Source: Bugulina stolonifera
Lineage: Eukaryota > Bryozoa > Gymnolaemata > Cheilostomatida > Bugulidae
DNA length: 64,000 bases
Direction: 5' to 3'
Assembly (NCBI GenBank): GCA_935421135.1
Contig: OW285197.1
Coordinates: 3,376,568 to 3,440,567 of the forward strand
The stretch's first letter is position 1. Every line of letters starts with the position of its first letter. The notes below the pieces were generated by a model, which saw nothing but the letters and a program-made list of their open reading frames with translations, was not told where the DNA came from and ran no database searches. Both the position numbers and the translations under genes were made by a program. Shown here piece after piece: positions 39,701 to 51,700 of the stretch.

Positions 39701-42700
39701 AAAGCAAGGATATTGGAAGATGTGCACGGAGATCATCAGGGTGAAACCAAGTTCCAAAGTTTCCCTGTAGCAATGGGGAAGCGGAGAGAACTATCAGAAC
39801 AGTCAAAAACTTCAATTGGAGAGCAGCCTTGTGCTGCTACAGAGACACACCGCTTGACAATGGATACTCACCTGCTGGTTGGAAACACAAACAGAGACTG
39901 AGTCAAAAGTTCTGTTATGATTCAAGGTACAGGACTGTAGAAACCAGTAATTAGTCAAACTATTGCCACCAGAGGCAGAGAAGCTGTGGTACTGAGTGAG
40001 TCTGAGAGACTTTTGCAGCAGAGCCGCGCCCTGGTCTCAGAACGCTCTTCAGCGAATTCACCTGGACCACCTTGTCCCACTACCTCAAGGCCTACTTTGA
40101 ATGATTCGAGAACTCCATTCTCCGATGCGCCCACACCTCATGACCACTGTATTACCATCAACAAGTGTGCTCGTACAGCAAACAACCGGTGGGGTCACAC
40201 TGCAAGCAACAGGTGCGCTCGCACCGCCAACCACAGGTGTGCTTGCACCCCGACCACGGTAAAGTCAGATCATCACAATCCTGAAAATCTCACTCCCACA
40301 AAAGGTTAAAATTAAACAAACAAGAACGGGAAGGATAACTAGAAATGTAAGTCTCCCCAAAAATATAACTTATAATTTACTTAAAACCTTTTCTGCGTAG
40401 TAGTAATTTGTATGTAAAAAAATTATACTATGTTGCAGAATGAAAGCCTATGTCATTGGGAATTCCATTACAGCAGCTGATATCAATGACTCGAATTGGA
40501 AGACAATTTGTAAACCGTCTTGTGGTTGGCAAGGTTATTTTGAGTATATTAAGTTACATTATTAATCGATTCTAAAATTTCTGCTGTTTATGTATATATT
40601 GGCTCGGTCAGATTTTCCAGACTTCACAGGACCAGCACGCAAAAAAGAATGTGTCCTATTAAAAAACAAATATAACAATCCTCGCAGCATTTATCCTTTT
40701 TCCAACTCTGAGTTCAAGCGCAATAACATCATTGTTGTGCTATGCACCATTTATCCAATAGATTTCACTTCCTACAATGACAGACTGGCAAAGAAACGTC
40801 TGGCTAACGAGAAATGCGATGACTTGATGTTTCAAGGGTTCTATCGTGAATATAACACTAAGATGTGCAGACATTTGGAAGAGGAAAATCGGCGTATCAA
40901 GGAATTCAATGAAAGTAGAGGAATGGCTACACCGTTCTGTCGCCGGACTATTTTCAAGAGAAGAAGCGAAGCATGCTGCTATAAGTTCATCAATTTAATA
41001 AACGGTGGGCTACTTCCCAACACCCGCACTGAAACATAGAGTAATATTTGTGCTCACACATTTTACACAAACATTTTGTTGAAGCAAGCAGTTAAAAGAG
41101 TAAAAGAACAATGGTTCATCTATAAACCTTTTACTAGGAAGTTGCACGCTTACACAATCATCTCCTATGAACAGTTTGTTGCAGCAATATAATATGTATC
41201 TATTTACATGTATATATATATATATATACAATGTATGTAATATATAGTATATTGTATATACGCAGTCGTTTTTGGATCTATCCCACTTACTAACATTGAA
41301 AATCCAGAACCATTGGTGTACTTTCACTATGTTCAGGATGGTATACTGTATATCTGACTAATTCCACTACAGCTTATGTAATACCCGCCAATGCACCTTA
41401 GTTGATTCAACGCACTTTAGTTGATTCACCACTATAATTGTTATATTATATTGTTACTATACAGATATTTGCCTTGCTGAATCGCCTCTTACAGAAAGAC
41501 CAGCTCAACAAAGCAGGTGTAGATCGGAGTAGACGTGCTTCCTCTAGACTCACCACTACTTACGCGGGTAATAGTTATCAGTACACTACAGTTGGGGCTC
41601 TGGGGGGCAGCAGTAAATTTTGATAAGTGAATTCGTTGAGGCTAGATACAGGAAGGAAATAAGTAGACAGAGCAAAAGTTTCAGCTCTGTTAGGATCTGG
41701 GAAGATTTAAAGAGAGTGCTGAATATCTGAGGTCAGGATACCTGACCGGATACCAACATTCAACCAGCTGAGAAGCTGAGAAAAATCAACATTTAACATG
41801 TAAAATGATAATAAAATAATGGTATTATGACCGGGCAGAACCAGTCACAAATAACAGGAAAGTGAAGCTGTTATGGAACTTCAATATGCAACTAGAACAG
41901 ATGATCAAAGCGAGACGGCCGACCTTCTACCAGAAAATACAGGTAAATATACTAAAGAATCTCAAATTATAGACATAGTAACACATAGAGATGTAAGAAT
42001 GGTACATGTAAAACAATAAAAATATAAATGTATTTTTAGCAAGGAATTTGTATTTTGAGCGGTCAGAGACTTGTTTCAAATTTATGAAAATACAAGTCCC
42101 TGACTGGGGTTTGAACCCGGGGCACTGTGCTAGGCAATTAGGTGCCGTAGAGGCCCCGGGTTCAAACCTCAGTCAGGAACCGGTATTTCAATGGATTTGA
42201 AACAAGTCTCTGACTGCTCAAATAGCAAATTCATTGCTAAAAACGCAATATACAATAGAAAATGGTCAAACCCAATAACAACAAAAAGAATAAATTGAGG
42301 AAATTATATCAGGAGCTGAGATTTGAATTAGGAAAACTGTGGAATGTAAAGACTAGACTGCCTATTTCTACAAAACACTGTAACTCAATTTTTTTCAAAA
42401 TCGGGTTTTTTGCATAAATGGTGTTGAAATACCATCTTACACCACATACTAAAATATTTTTGAAAAAAAATGAGTCCTTATGGGTTTTTTGGGAGAGCAG
42501 AAACACTGTATCTCAATATTGGCACTAGTGATTGTCAGCAAAAACAATGTAACTCCAGATTCCAACACATACAGTGCAATTTTGCCTCATTTTCTTTTCT
42601 GGAGTTGACTATTCAAGTATGTTTTTATCCTCTCACATTTCCTACATGACTTTATCATGAATCTATATGAACCCAAGTGAATTATAATACGTTTGGAGCC

Positions 42701-45700
42701 CCAGTAGCGGGGCTGTCTCGGCAAATATTTATTATCAGTTCCAATGAATCTATCATAAATGCTGTGTGGAGTCTAACTTGCTCTGACTGTCAGTATGGTA
42801 CAACTAAAGAGCACTAATTATGTGTTGGTGCTCTAAATCATGATTGTACTCAGATTCTACTCAGATATTACTCAGATTTAACTCGGATTTAGTTTAATAT
42901 GGAGCATTTTTGCCCACATCGTTACATTTTCCTTGTCAAACAAGTGTTATAAAAGTGTGCCATTTCAACATCTCATTTTCTATCTGAAGCACTAGTTTTC
43001 ACATAATATACTGCCCTCTGTTGGTATAACTAGTTAGCAACGTAATTATTCTAAACTGTGCTAGCCATCCAAGAGTTTTATTCCAACAACTTCTATATTC
43101 TGGGTAAATGTGTAAGTAGTCACCAAGTATAATGTGTGAAAAAAACAAAGGCCTATGTTTATTTATGTTCAGTTTAATCTCATTAAACTACATATATCAC
43201 CATAAATCTCAACAATGGTCCTATGTAATCTGTTGGCATAACTAGTTAGCAAGTGCTAGTGAGTTATGACAACAGATTACCTAACAATAGGATGGTATAT
43301 ACTGTGAACAGAACTAGTTTGCACCTCAACAACTTCTGTTTGAGCTTCAATTCTGTCGTTTACAACTGAACTGTATGACTAAATCCAGCACACAGACAGA
43401 GTTCATAGTAGCAAGTGGCTTGGAATGAGAATTTAAAGCTTAAAGGCCAAATAGTTTGCACTCATATGTACATGTACATGTATATATGATATGATTAAAG
43501 ATATTATTTTATAATAAACTAAAACCAGAACAAGTTAGTACATGATGAAAGAGGAGTTCATGAAAGTGCCAAACTCAATACTTAATCTCAACATGTGCCA
43601 GTCCTCACATACAGTGTAATATAACGGTATAATAATATAAGAGGTGGTAGTATAACAACCTTCAGCAATCCAACCTTCTTACTATTCTCCCTGGTTGAAT
43701 GAAAGCTCCGCCTTACTTATATGACTGGCGAGCTTCGTCTACAAACCTGACGTGCTTCGAAAGTTGTATGGAGGCAGTGATTCGCGTTTTTGGCATGTGC
43801 CACCAGACATTGTGTGTTCTTTGGACAACTTAAATTGTGAACATACCTCACACTCTTTTTCTCCTAGTTTGGCGAAGGAGATGTTCAAACTCTTCATTCT
43901 GTGCATGCAAGTTGTGTAATTAATTTGCAATTGTGGGTGGCGAGAAAGGAAATTCTTGTACATTTCCGTTATGGTCAACTCATGAGTCAGGCAGTGTCTT
44001 TTTGGTGCATGTTCTTGCCGGTAGAGGGAGATGCTTGGATTGTAGGATCTAATGTGTGATTCAATAGTTTCATGCAGATGGTTGATGCCTAGCTTTTTCT
44101 GTCCTCGTTGATCTGGTTGAACTGCAACCTGGGCATGACAGCGGACCCAACATTGTAACCAAGCAAGCGTTGTAACCAAGCGAGTGCATGAAAAACTTTT
44201 TACACACTACGCATTTTGTGCCACCACTGTCCCTCAAGTGGTACGTGTAATTTCTTACAGTCTGCGTTAGTACAGGGTTCTTTAAGTGAATGCATGGCTC
44301 TTTCATACTCTAGCTTATTGTCAAGAGAGAGACTCTGTTTCTTACTTCCACCCTCCGCCATGGTTGTAACCAAAGTGCCAGGAAGGAAGGAAAGTAACTA
44401 AACTGTCACCAAAGGGGTAATCTATCTTCCAAAGATCCATTAAGTGAAGTTGTAGTAGTGAATTAGCCAAACAAGGAAGAGTGTTCAACTGCAAACTAGT
44501 TATGTTCACAGTATATACCATCTTACTGTTAGGTAATCTGTTGTCATAACTCATTAGCACTTGCTAACTAGTTATGCCAACAGATTACATAGGACCATTG
44601 TTGAGATTTATGGTGTATAGTATAAGTAGTTTAATGAGATTAAACTGAACATAAAGAAACATAGGCTTTTGTTCTTTTCACACATTATACTTGGTGACTA
44701 CTTACACCTTTACCCAGAATAAAGAGGCTGTTGGCATAAAACTCTTGGGTGGCTAACACAATTTAGAATAATTACGTTGCTGACTAGTTATACCAACAGA
44801 GGGCAGTATAGCCTATGCATTTTCCTACTTTTGCACAGAGCCTTTCGGTGGTTGTAGCTTCTACAAATTTATATTATTTATAAATATTTTTATGACATGA
44901 TCGGTTAAAAATACCATCTGGTTGAAAATACGATCTGTAAAGATTGACAAAATGAACAATGAAATATTCTACCATCTGCTGATGGAGATGTACTTTTGGC
45001 AACGTATGGAATGTAGTGCTACATTAAATATTATGTTCCTTAAACTGGACCAGCATAACATGAGCGCTTTCCCAATATTTGAAAATAAGAGCGCTTATAC
45101 GACAACATTTAGTTTCTAGATGCTAAAAATTATGTGCAGAGAGATAATAAAGTAGGTGAAAATAAACCACATGGTCGGGATTTTATAAGTTCATGTATTT
45201 GGACATCACCACAGGGCCAGTATGCTGGAAATGATGGGCACATTATTGTGGAAGGACTAGAAGCATCTAGGAAGCAAAAATGTGATCCAGAAAATCAAAA
45301 TAGAGTTCAATTTCATGAAAAATCTTAACCCAGAGTAAGAGTTGACTCCCTGAAGACACCCAAAAAGCAAGAACCAAACTATCAACAAATTATTTTAGTT
45401 TTGCAGACGATGCACACCTCATTAGCAAGAAAAGATAATCAGAATCGAGTAAACTGAGTGTAGATATTTGATATTGAGTTGGATTTGCAGAAATCTATGT
45501 TTCAACCTCATAATATCGGTGTAATGGGATGGTACTGTCTGTCACACATGCAAATATAGTCTGTATATGTGCTTCTACATTGATTGCACTAATTTACAGG
45601 CTCATGCATTGTTTTCACAGACATTATTTCCTGATATAACTTCAATATTGTCTGCAGAAACACTGTAATTCATCAGATGCATTGTTTTTGCAGACAATCA

Positions 45701-48700
45701 CTGAAGAGAGCCCAGCAAGATGATTTTCCACAAAAACAATGTAACTGAATTAATTAGTTCAAAAATCGACATACAGCAGTAAAAATGATACCATTAAACA
45801 GAGAATGTGATTCTGGTTCAGAATATATTTTGTTTGCATCTCTAGGATTAATACAATTGGAGGGCTCAACTCAATCGCGTTTAGCCTTGTCCTGTAAAAT
45901 TACACTATAGTGAGTTACATTGTTTTTGTGGAAAGGGGCAGTAAGAGTGGTACCAATAGTAATAAGAGTGTTGGGGATAATGTCAAACCGGCTTATATCA
46001 TACCTGGCTGAGGTTGTGGCTGAGCTTCCTTGTCAGAAAATGGCTTTTGTGGGCACAGATCAGATTTTGCAAAAAGCTCTGCATTAAAAGGGCATCAATG
46101 ATCACCCTCTGGCCCTTAGCTAGGGCCCGGGCTCAACCAATACCAACTTTTGGTGGTGAGATAAAACTCTCTAGAATAAAGCGACTAATTTGGGCTAAGC
46201 GCCTTGTGAATTCAACTGCTAGGCAATTCAAACAATCTTTGTTCAGAGAGGAAACATGAGAGAACACCAATATTACTATCTAGAAACAGAAAGGCAACAG
46301 TTGCGTGAGTAAAATACTCACAGAGGAGTTTAGCCCTCTGTGCATCTTTTTGACCGTTAAAAATCCCTGAATATCCGCTAATGACTGTTGCGAGTATTGT
46401 AATGGTTTCTGTGATTTGGTGCGGTCGTCCTTGGACGACTATCGACCCAGAATTGAAGTGCCTATGAGTGGTAATAGGACTTTGCATTACATGAAAGATC
46501 GAGCGGTCTCAGTAGCCCAATAACTACCTGAGACCACCCATCTGGTCCCAAGTCTGACCTAAAAGACTTTGTAACAATCATGTAACTATATACAATAACA
46601 TATAGTAGAGTACAAGCAGATATATACATGTATGTGCACACATAATGAGTGTCAGATGTAAGATACGACTTGGCGTACCATCACATAGCCCCCTCACACT
46701 AGGTCATGGGTGTCTCTAGTGTCAAATTAAGAAGGGTACGGTACAGTGTAGATCCTCTGGAGACTATATCCAAGTCTGCTTGTACGAGCTGGAGCTGTTG
46801 GGGGTGGTTTAGATGCTGGTTGGCTAGTTCGCGAAGAGCTATTTTTTGAGCGTAGAAGGGTTACAGGTTCTGGCGTATAGTGTCACCCACCTGTTGACGG
46901 CTGGCAAGGTAGTAGATCCGTGGCTTGAGGTCAGCAAGCAGGAGTGACGAATCTGGAGATGCAGGACATGTGGAATTTGGCTGTGTTAGTACAGGAGATG
47001 CAGGACATGCAGTATCCGACTGGGTCAGTACAGGAGGTAAGGATGGGGCGACATGAGAGTCTTGAGAAGCTCGGGGCAGGTTCCTGGCAGGCACATGTGG
47101 AGAGCAGTGTGGTGAGACCTCTAGTGTTGGCCTCAGTTGTAATGGTTCGATTACTAGAACCGGAAAAGCTGAACGGGAAGCTGCCCATGAGACCTTAGGT
47201 GGAGAGCCTTCGTATAAGGTGCCCGGCTGAGTAGCAGGCATACTCTTCCTTTGAACAGGCCGGGTCTTCCAAGAGGGTAGACGTCCGCGTCGACCAGGGG
47301 AGGTGACGCTTACAGCGGAGGTACTAGCACTGGGTCGCCAGGGAGAAGGTCCAGCAGGAGTGGTAGGCGACGAGGAAGAGGAGGAGGTAGCATCAGAAGG
47401 TGCCGGATCGGGAGTTCGTTCTGGAGATGGAGAAGGACTGTGCCGTATTGTAGGAGGCCGCTTCCGGGCAGAGGAGGTGCTAGGCAAGTAGACTGGCTTA
47501 TTTGTTCCCGACTGCCCGTCCATGGTAGGACGACATGGCAGAAATGGTGGGGAATCCTTTACGCCCCACCATTCCATGAGGGCCGCGTAGCTGGGCCATC
47601 CGTGAGGAAGAGACGTTTCCCACAGATACTGGATCTCCGACTAAAGTGATGGCCTAGTGCATTACGGCTAACAGAGCTGCGTCCGCAATGACAGTAGAAG
47701 CGTGCGAAGTGTTGCCAGATGTGTATGTTCGGCCTCTTGAAGGTCCCGGAGAAGCCACACTTTGCACACTTAAGATTAGGTTGACTCCTTCTGGCCAAGT
47801 CCTCTCGGGCCTGCTAGGTGAAGGTACTAGTCCATGGCTTAGTGGCTCCGGAATGCTGGGATGACTCTATGGGTAGCTTGTCAGTAAGTTTGTGCAGCTT
47901 AATTGTAGCTAGCTTCAGGGTAGAGGTGGCAGGAGGCGGAGTAGGTGGAGGCGTGCCGTCTGGTGTGAGCGTCTTCCGTACAGGAGATGCGCCTACAATA
48001 CACAATTCATTTGATGTGTATCCTCCTCCTTCTAACTCATGCTCTTTCCTGTAGAAATGTTCAGGGGAATCCTCCTCTGTCCCGACTGGTCTATGCCGAG
48101 TGGGAGGGAGAGAGAATTCATGCCTGACAGTTCTACAGGTGTGTGTTGTACCTCTAACTCTGGTTTGTTCCCTACGGGTAACACTGAGATTTGCTTACCT
48201 TCAGCTGTGAAGACAGGCTGAGTGGAGTGATCCGTGTTGGAAGGAGTAGCCGTCTCGTTCATACGAGAAGGAGAAAGGATACGACTGCTGCGATCAACTT
48301 TGACTTCACTCGTGGCACTAGTAAGAGTGCAGGGATTAGCGCATGTAGGGATACATGTCTTGGTGAAGAGCTGGACGAGAAAGGACTACTCGTCTGTGAT
48401 CTGTCGTATTTATACTAGCCGAGGGATGAGCAATTGGCTCAATTGTAGGCAATGCCTCAGGCACATTTTCTTTGTTCGACTTGTCAGATAAGCGCGAGAA
48501 CACGGCAATAGTTGCCTTCGATTGCTTCTTATCCGCCTTATGGGATTTCGAAAGTTCGGCAATCTGTATCTTCGGCTGAAATTGTTCGGCAATGCTAGAT
48601 TCCGTACAAGAACATTTCGCTCTTTGTACTTGAACTGCTGGCAGTATATACTGTATCTCCGTCGTTGGGATTAGGTCTTTGAGGTCGGCTACGCGATACT

Positions 48701-51700
48701 TCGCGTCCTCTGGATCGGGTCGGGCTATTGAAACTTGAACATTTTTCGAGAGGTTCAGAGGTTGCTCTTCTGTTTGGTCCAGCACGGTTTGTTCCGTGTC
48801 GATCCTCAGGCCGCGGACTTGGACTGTAGTGTCTGGCAGTTCTACACACGATAAGTCGTCCGTCGGGATATACTGGGTTTTGGGGGGAATCAATTGCCGA
48901 TTAGTGTCGGGTCTAGACGTGGCCAGATCCTGTTGGTCTGTCTGAGTTGAAGACAGGTCGGGTTTGCCTTGTGAGGTCTGGTCCGACTGAGCGGGACGTG
49001 CGAGTCGTCCTTTCAGCCTTGAGGGGTGATCTGTGGTCACTTCGGTGGTGCCTGGCTTTGAGTGGAGTCGTTTCTTGCCTGGTGTTGGCCTAGTGGGTAC
49101 GGGTTCATCCACTGTGACGGGTGTGGGTGACGCCGTCGGCCTGGAGTGTGATGGGCTAGTCATACAGGGGATTTTCCGTTTGAAGCGGCTACTCTTGTCT
49201 TTAGGCTTAGTGGGTGTAGGTTCTTCCACTAGGACGGGTTTTGATGTGTCCGTCGGCTTCTGTGGACGACCATTGTGGTTTGGTCCACTCTTCTTAGGTT
49301 TGGCCTCAGTAGGAATGAGTTCATCTACTGGGACGGGTTCTGATGTGTCCGTCGGTCTCTGTGGACGACCATTGTGGTTTAGTCCACCTTCTCCTGAGTG
49401 GATGTCTGCGTCGGCTGTAGTAGGAATGGAGTCATCTACTGGGACGGGTTCCGGTGTGACCGTCGATCCGTCATCCGCTTCTTGACATTTCTGTAGGAGG
49501 GTATGTAGGGCTTCCCGTAGGAGGTCAGCGAGAAGCTCCTCTTGTGATTTTGGAGGGCTGGCCTTGCCATCCTTGTTACGTAGGAAGGCTGTTCCGGTTT
49601 CCAGTGCTTCCTCCATATCATCGGGCTGTAACCATGTGTAGTACCAGCGTAGGCCGTGGTTGTGGACTGTGAGGCAGAACTTCTCGACAGTCCACTCTTC
49701 CAAAGATGCAGGGGGTGCTCCTTCAAAGGCTGTTGCCATCAGTCTACGGATGAGAGCTGCATAGTCTCTGAGTGACGTGTGGGCTGGCTGTTCCAGGATG
49801 GACAGCTTCCATCGGGCTTCTCTGGCAGATAGTCCATACTGTTCCCTCAGTCGGGAAAATATCTCTTCGACTGATCGGGGTCGTCCGCATTCTTGTGCGG
49901 GCCCGTGTAGGGCGGCTCTAAGCCGTATGAGGCGTGCTCTGTCATTCCAGTTGCAACGCTCTGCCATAGCGGTGAAGTCTTCTATGAAGAGTTCTACGTG
50001 CTCTTGTCCGTTGTAGCTGAGTGTTTTGAGGTCCTGCTCGGCTTGGTACATCACCTGCTGAAGCAGGTTCCTTATTCGATCCATGTAGGTAGGGTGTCGG
50101 GTAGTGAGTAAAACTGCTTTGGTTTGTGGGGCCGTGTCGGCCTAGTCGACGTACTGAGTACCGTCAATCTATTCTGGATCCGGGGTCGGTCTTTGATTGA
50201 AGATCCGGCGTAGGTCGGGCTACATCCAGCGGAACCACGAGAATTATGGGTGCACTTTAGCGTTTGTCACCTTCTTGTAAAAGGGTTCCCGGGTCCGAGT
50301 TCTTAATCGCCGTTGAAGTATTGAAGAATGAGTTCGGTCGAGTTTCCCGAGGCCGAGGTCACCTTCCTTCGCTTTGTATTGCAAGAGTACGATCTTAGAA
50401 TCCCACCGCTGCCACCAATGTAATGGTTTCTATGATTTGGTGTGGTCGTCCTTGGACGACTATCGACCCAGAAATAAAGTGCCTATGGGTGGTATTAGGA
50501 CTTCGCATTACATGAAAGATCGAGCGGTCTCAGTAGCCCAAGAACTACCAAAGACGACCCATCTGATCTCAAGTCCGACCTTCAGACTATACAATGAAAG
50601 AGAGTGATCCGACCTAGTAGGCGGTTCGCAAAGCGAATGACCTGGCAAAAGGAAGTGAAAGTCTCTGTATCAAGTATAGATGTGTCTTTATTGAAAGCCA
50701 AGTGAAGACTGAGACAATGAACAGTAAAACAGTGCCCTTTATATAGTATAAGGACTTCCGGCCGGCGTGACGTCGGGAAAAGACGACGTGTGGTCGTCCA
50801 GAAGTTGCGCAACAAGATGGCCGCCGGAAGCCCGACGGCCGACCCAAAATAGGTCGGGTTCTACAAAAGTTGCTTATAATGGTCCAATTCATGTACAAAA
50901 TGAATATCAATGAATTCTGAGAGGTCGTGCCTCTGTACATGGGTATAAAAGGCATTAAAAGACTTAGTAACAATCATGTAACTATATACAATAACATATA
51001 GTAAAGTACAAGCAGATATATACATGTATGTGCACACATAATGAGTGTCAGATGTAAGATACGACTTGGCGTATAATGACACATCTTCCATGCAATGTCG
51101 CAAAGTAAAAGATTTGCAGCAGGAAAGAGTACTTTCCAGTGTTATATCTGTTTGAAGTTACTGGATGGTCATTTCCAGATGGGATCATCATTTCAACATG
51201 TCAGATCGATTGAGTGCTCAATGAACAAAAGAGGTGTCCCAGCATTGATGCCACTTGATTTAATTTCAGTAAATAATTCATGGCAAATTTTGGGCAGAAT
51301 TATTCCCAAAGACAAGTTTACAAGCAGGAGAGGCTTGGTGGGAAGGTTGTGAGAACATTTATTATTTTACTTTTTTGTTTTTACCACTACCAACTTGTAG
51401 AACACTAAAAAATTATTTATCTGTGAGTTTTGTTCTTCCAAATGTTACCTACACAGCTTCGAACTGTTCAGTTTCAAAACATCCTCAAACTGCATTTTCC
51501 GAAATGTCCCCGGACCACATTGTAATACAGCACTAAAGTTGAAGTAGCAAGCTACTGCGGAATGTGGTGCATAAACAGACATAAAGGGCTTTTACATAAC
51601 TTCACACATCACTCTTTATGCAATGCAGAATTATTATGATCATACTGACCATTACATGGATGGACCTACATTATTATACACCAGCACTGTGTACATATAT

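Larger units (their letters stand above)
46398..51081 (-). mobile_element. Non-autonomous gag-only LTR retrotransposon
   Basis: Minus-strand element of about 4.7 kb: 5' LTR 50419-51081, tRNA-Leu-type primer-binding site 50399-50418, a long gag ORF 48336-50084, a second decayed ORF region 46861-48005, purine tract (GAGGGGG) by 46690, 3' LTR 46398-46685. There is no protease, reverse transcriptase, RNase H or integrase. The interior is far richer in G+C than the surroundings. The flanks show no matching target-site duplication, so ends may have been altered. It lies in the host gene intron in the same orientation. Confidence 0.85.
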
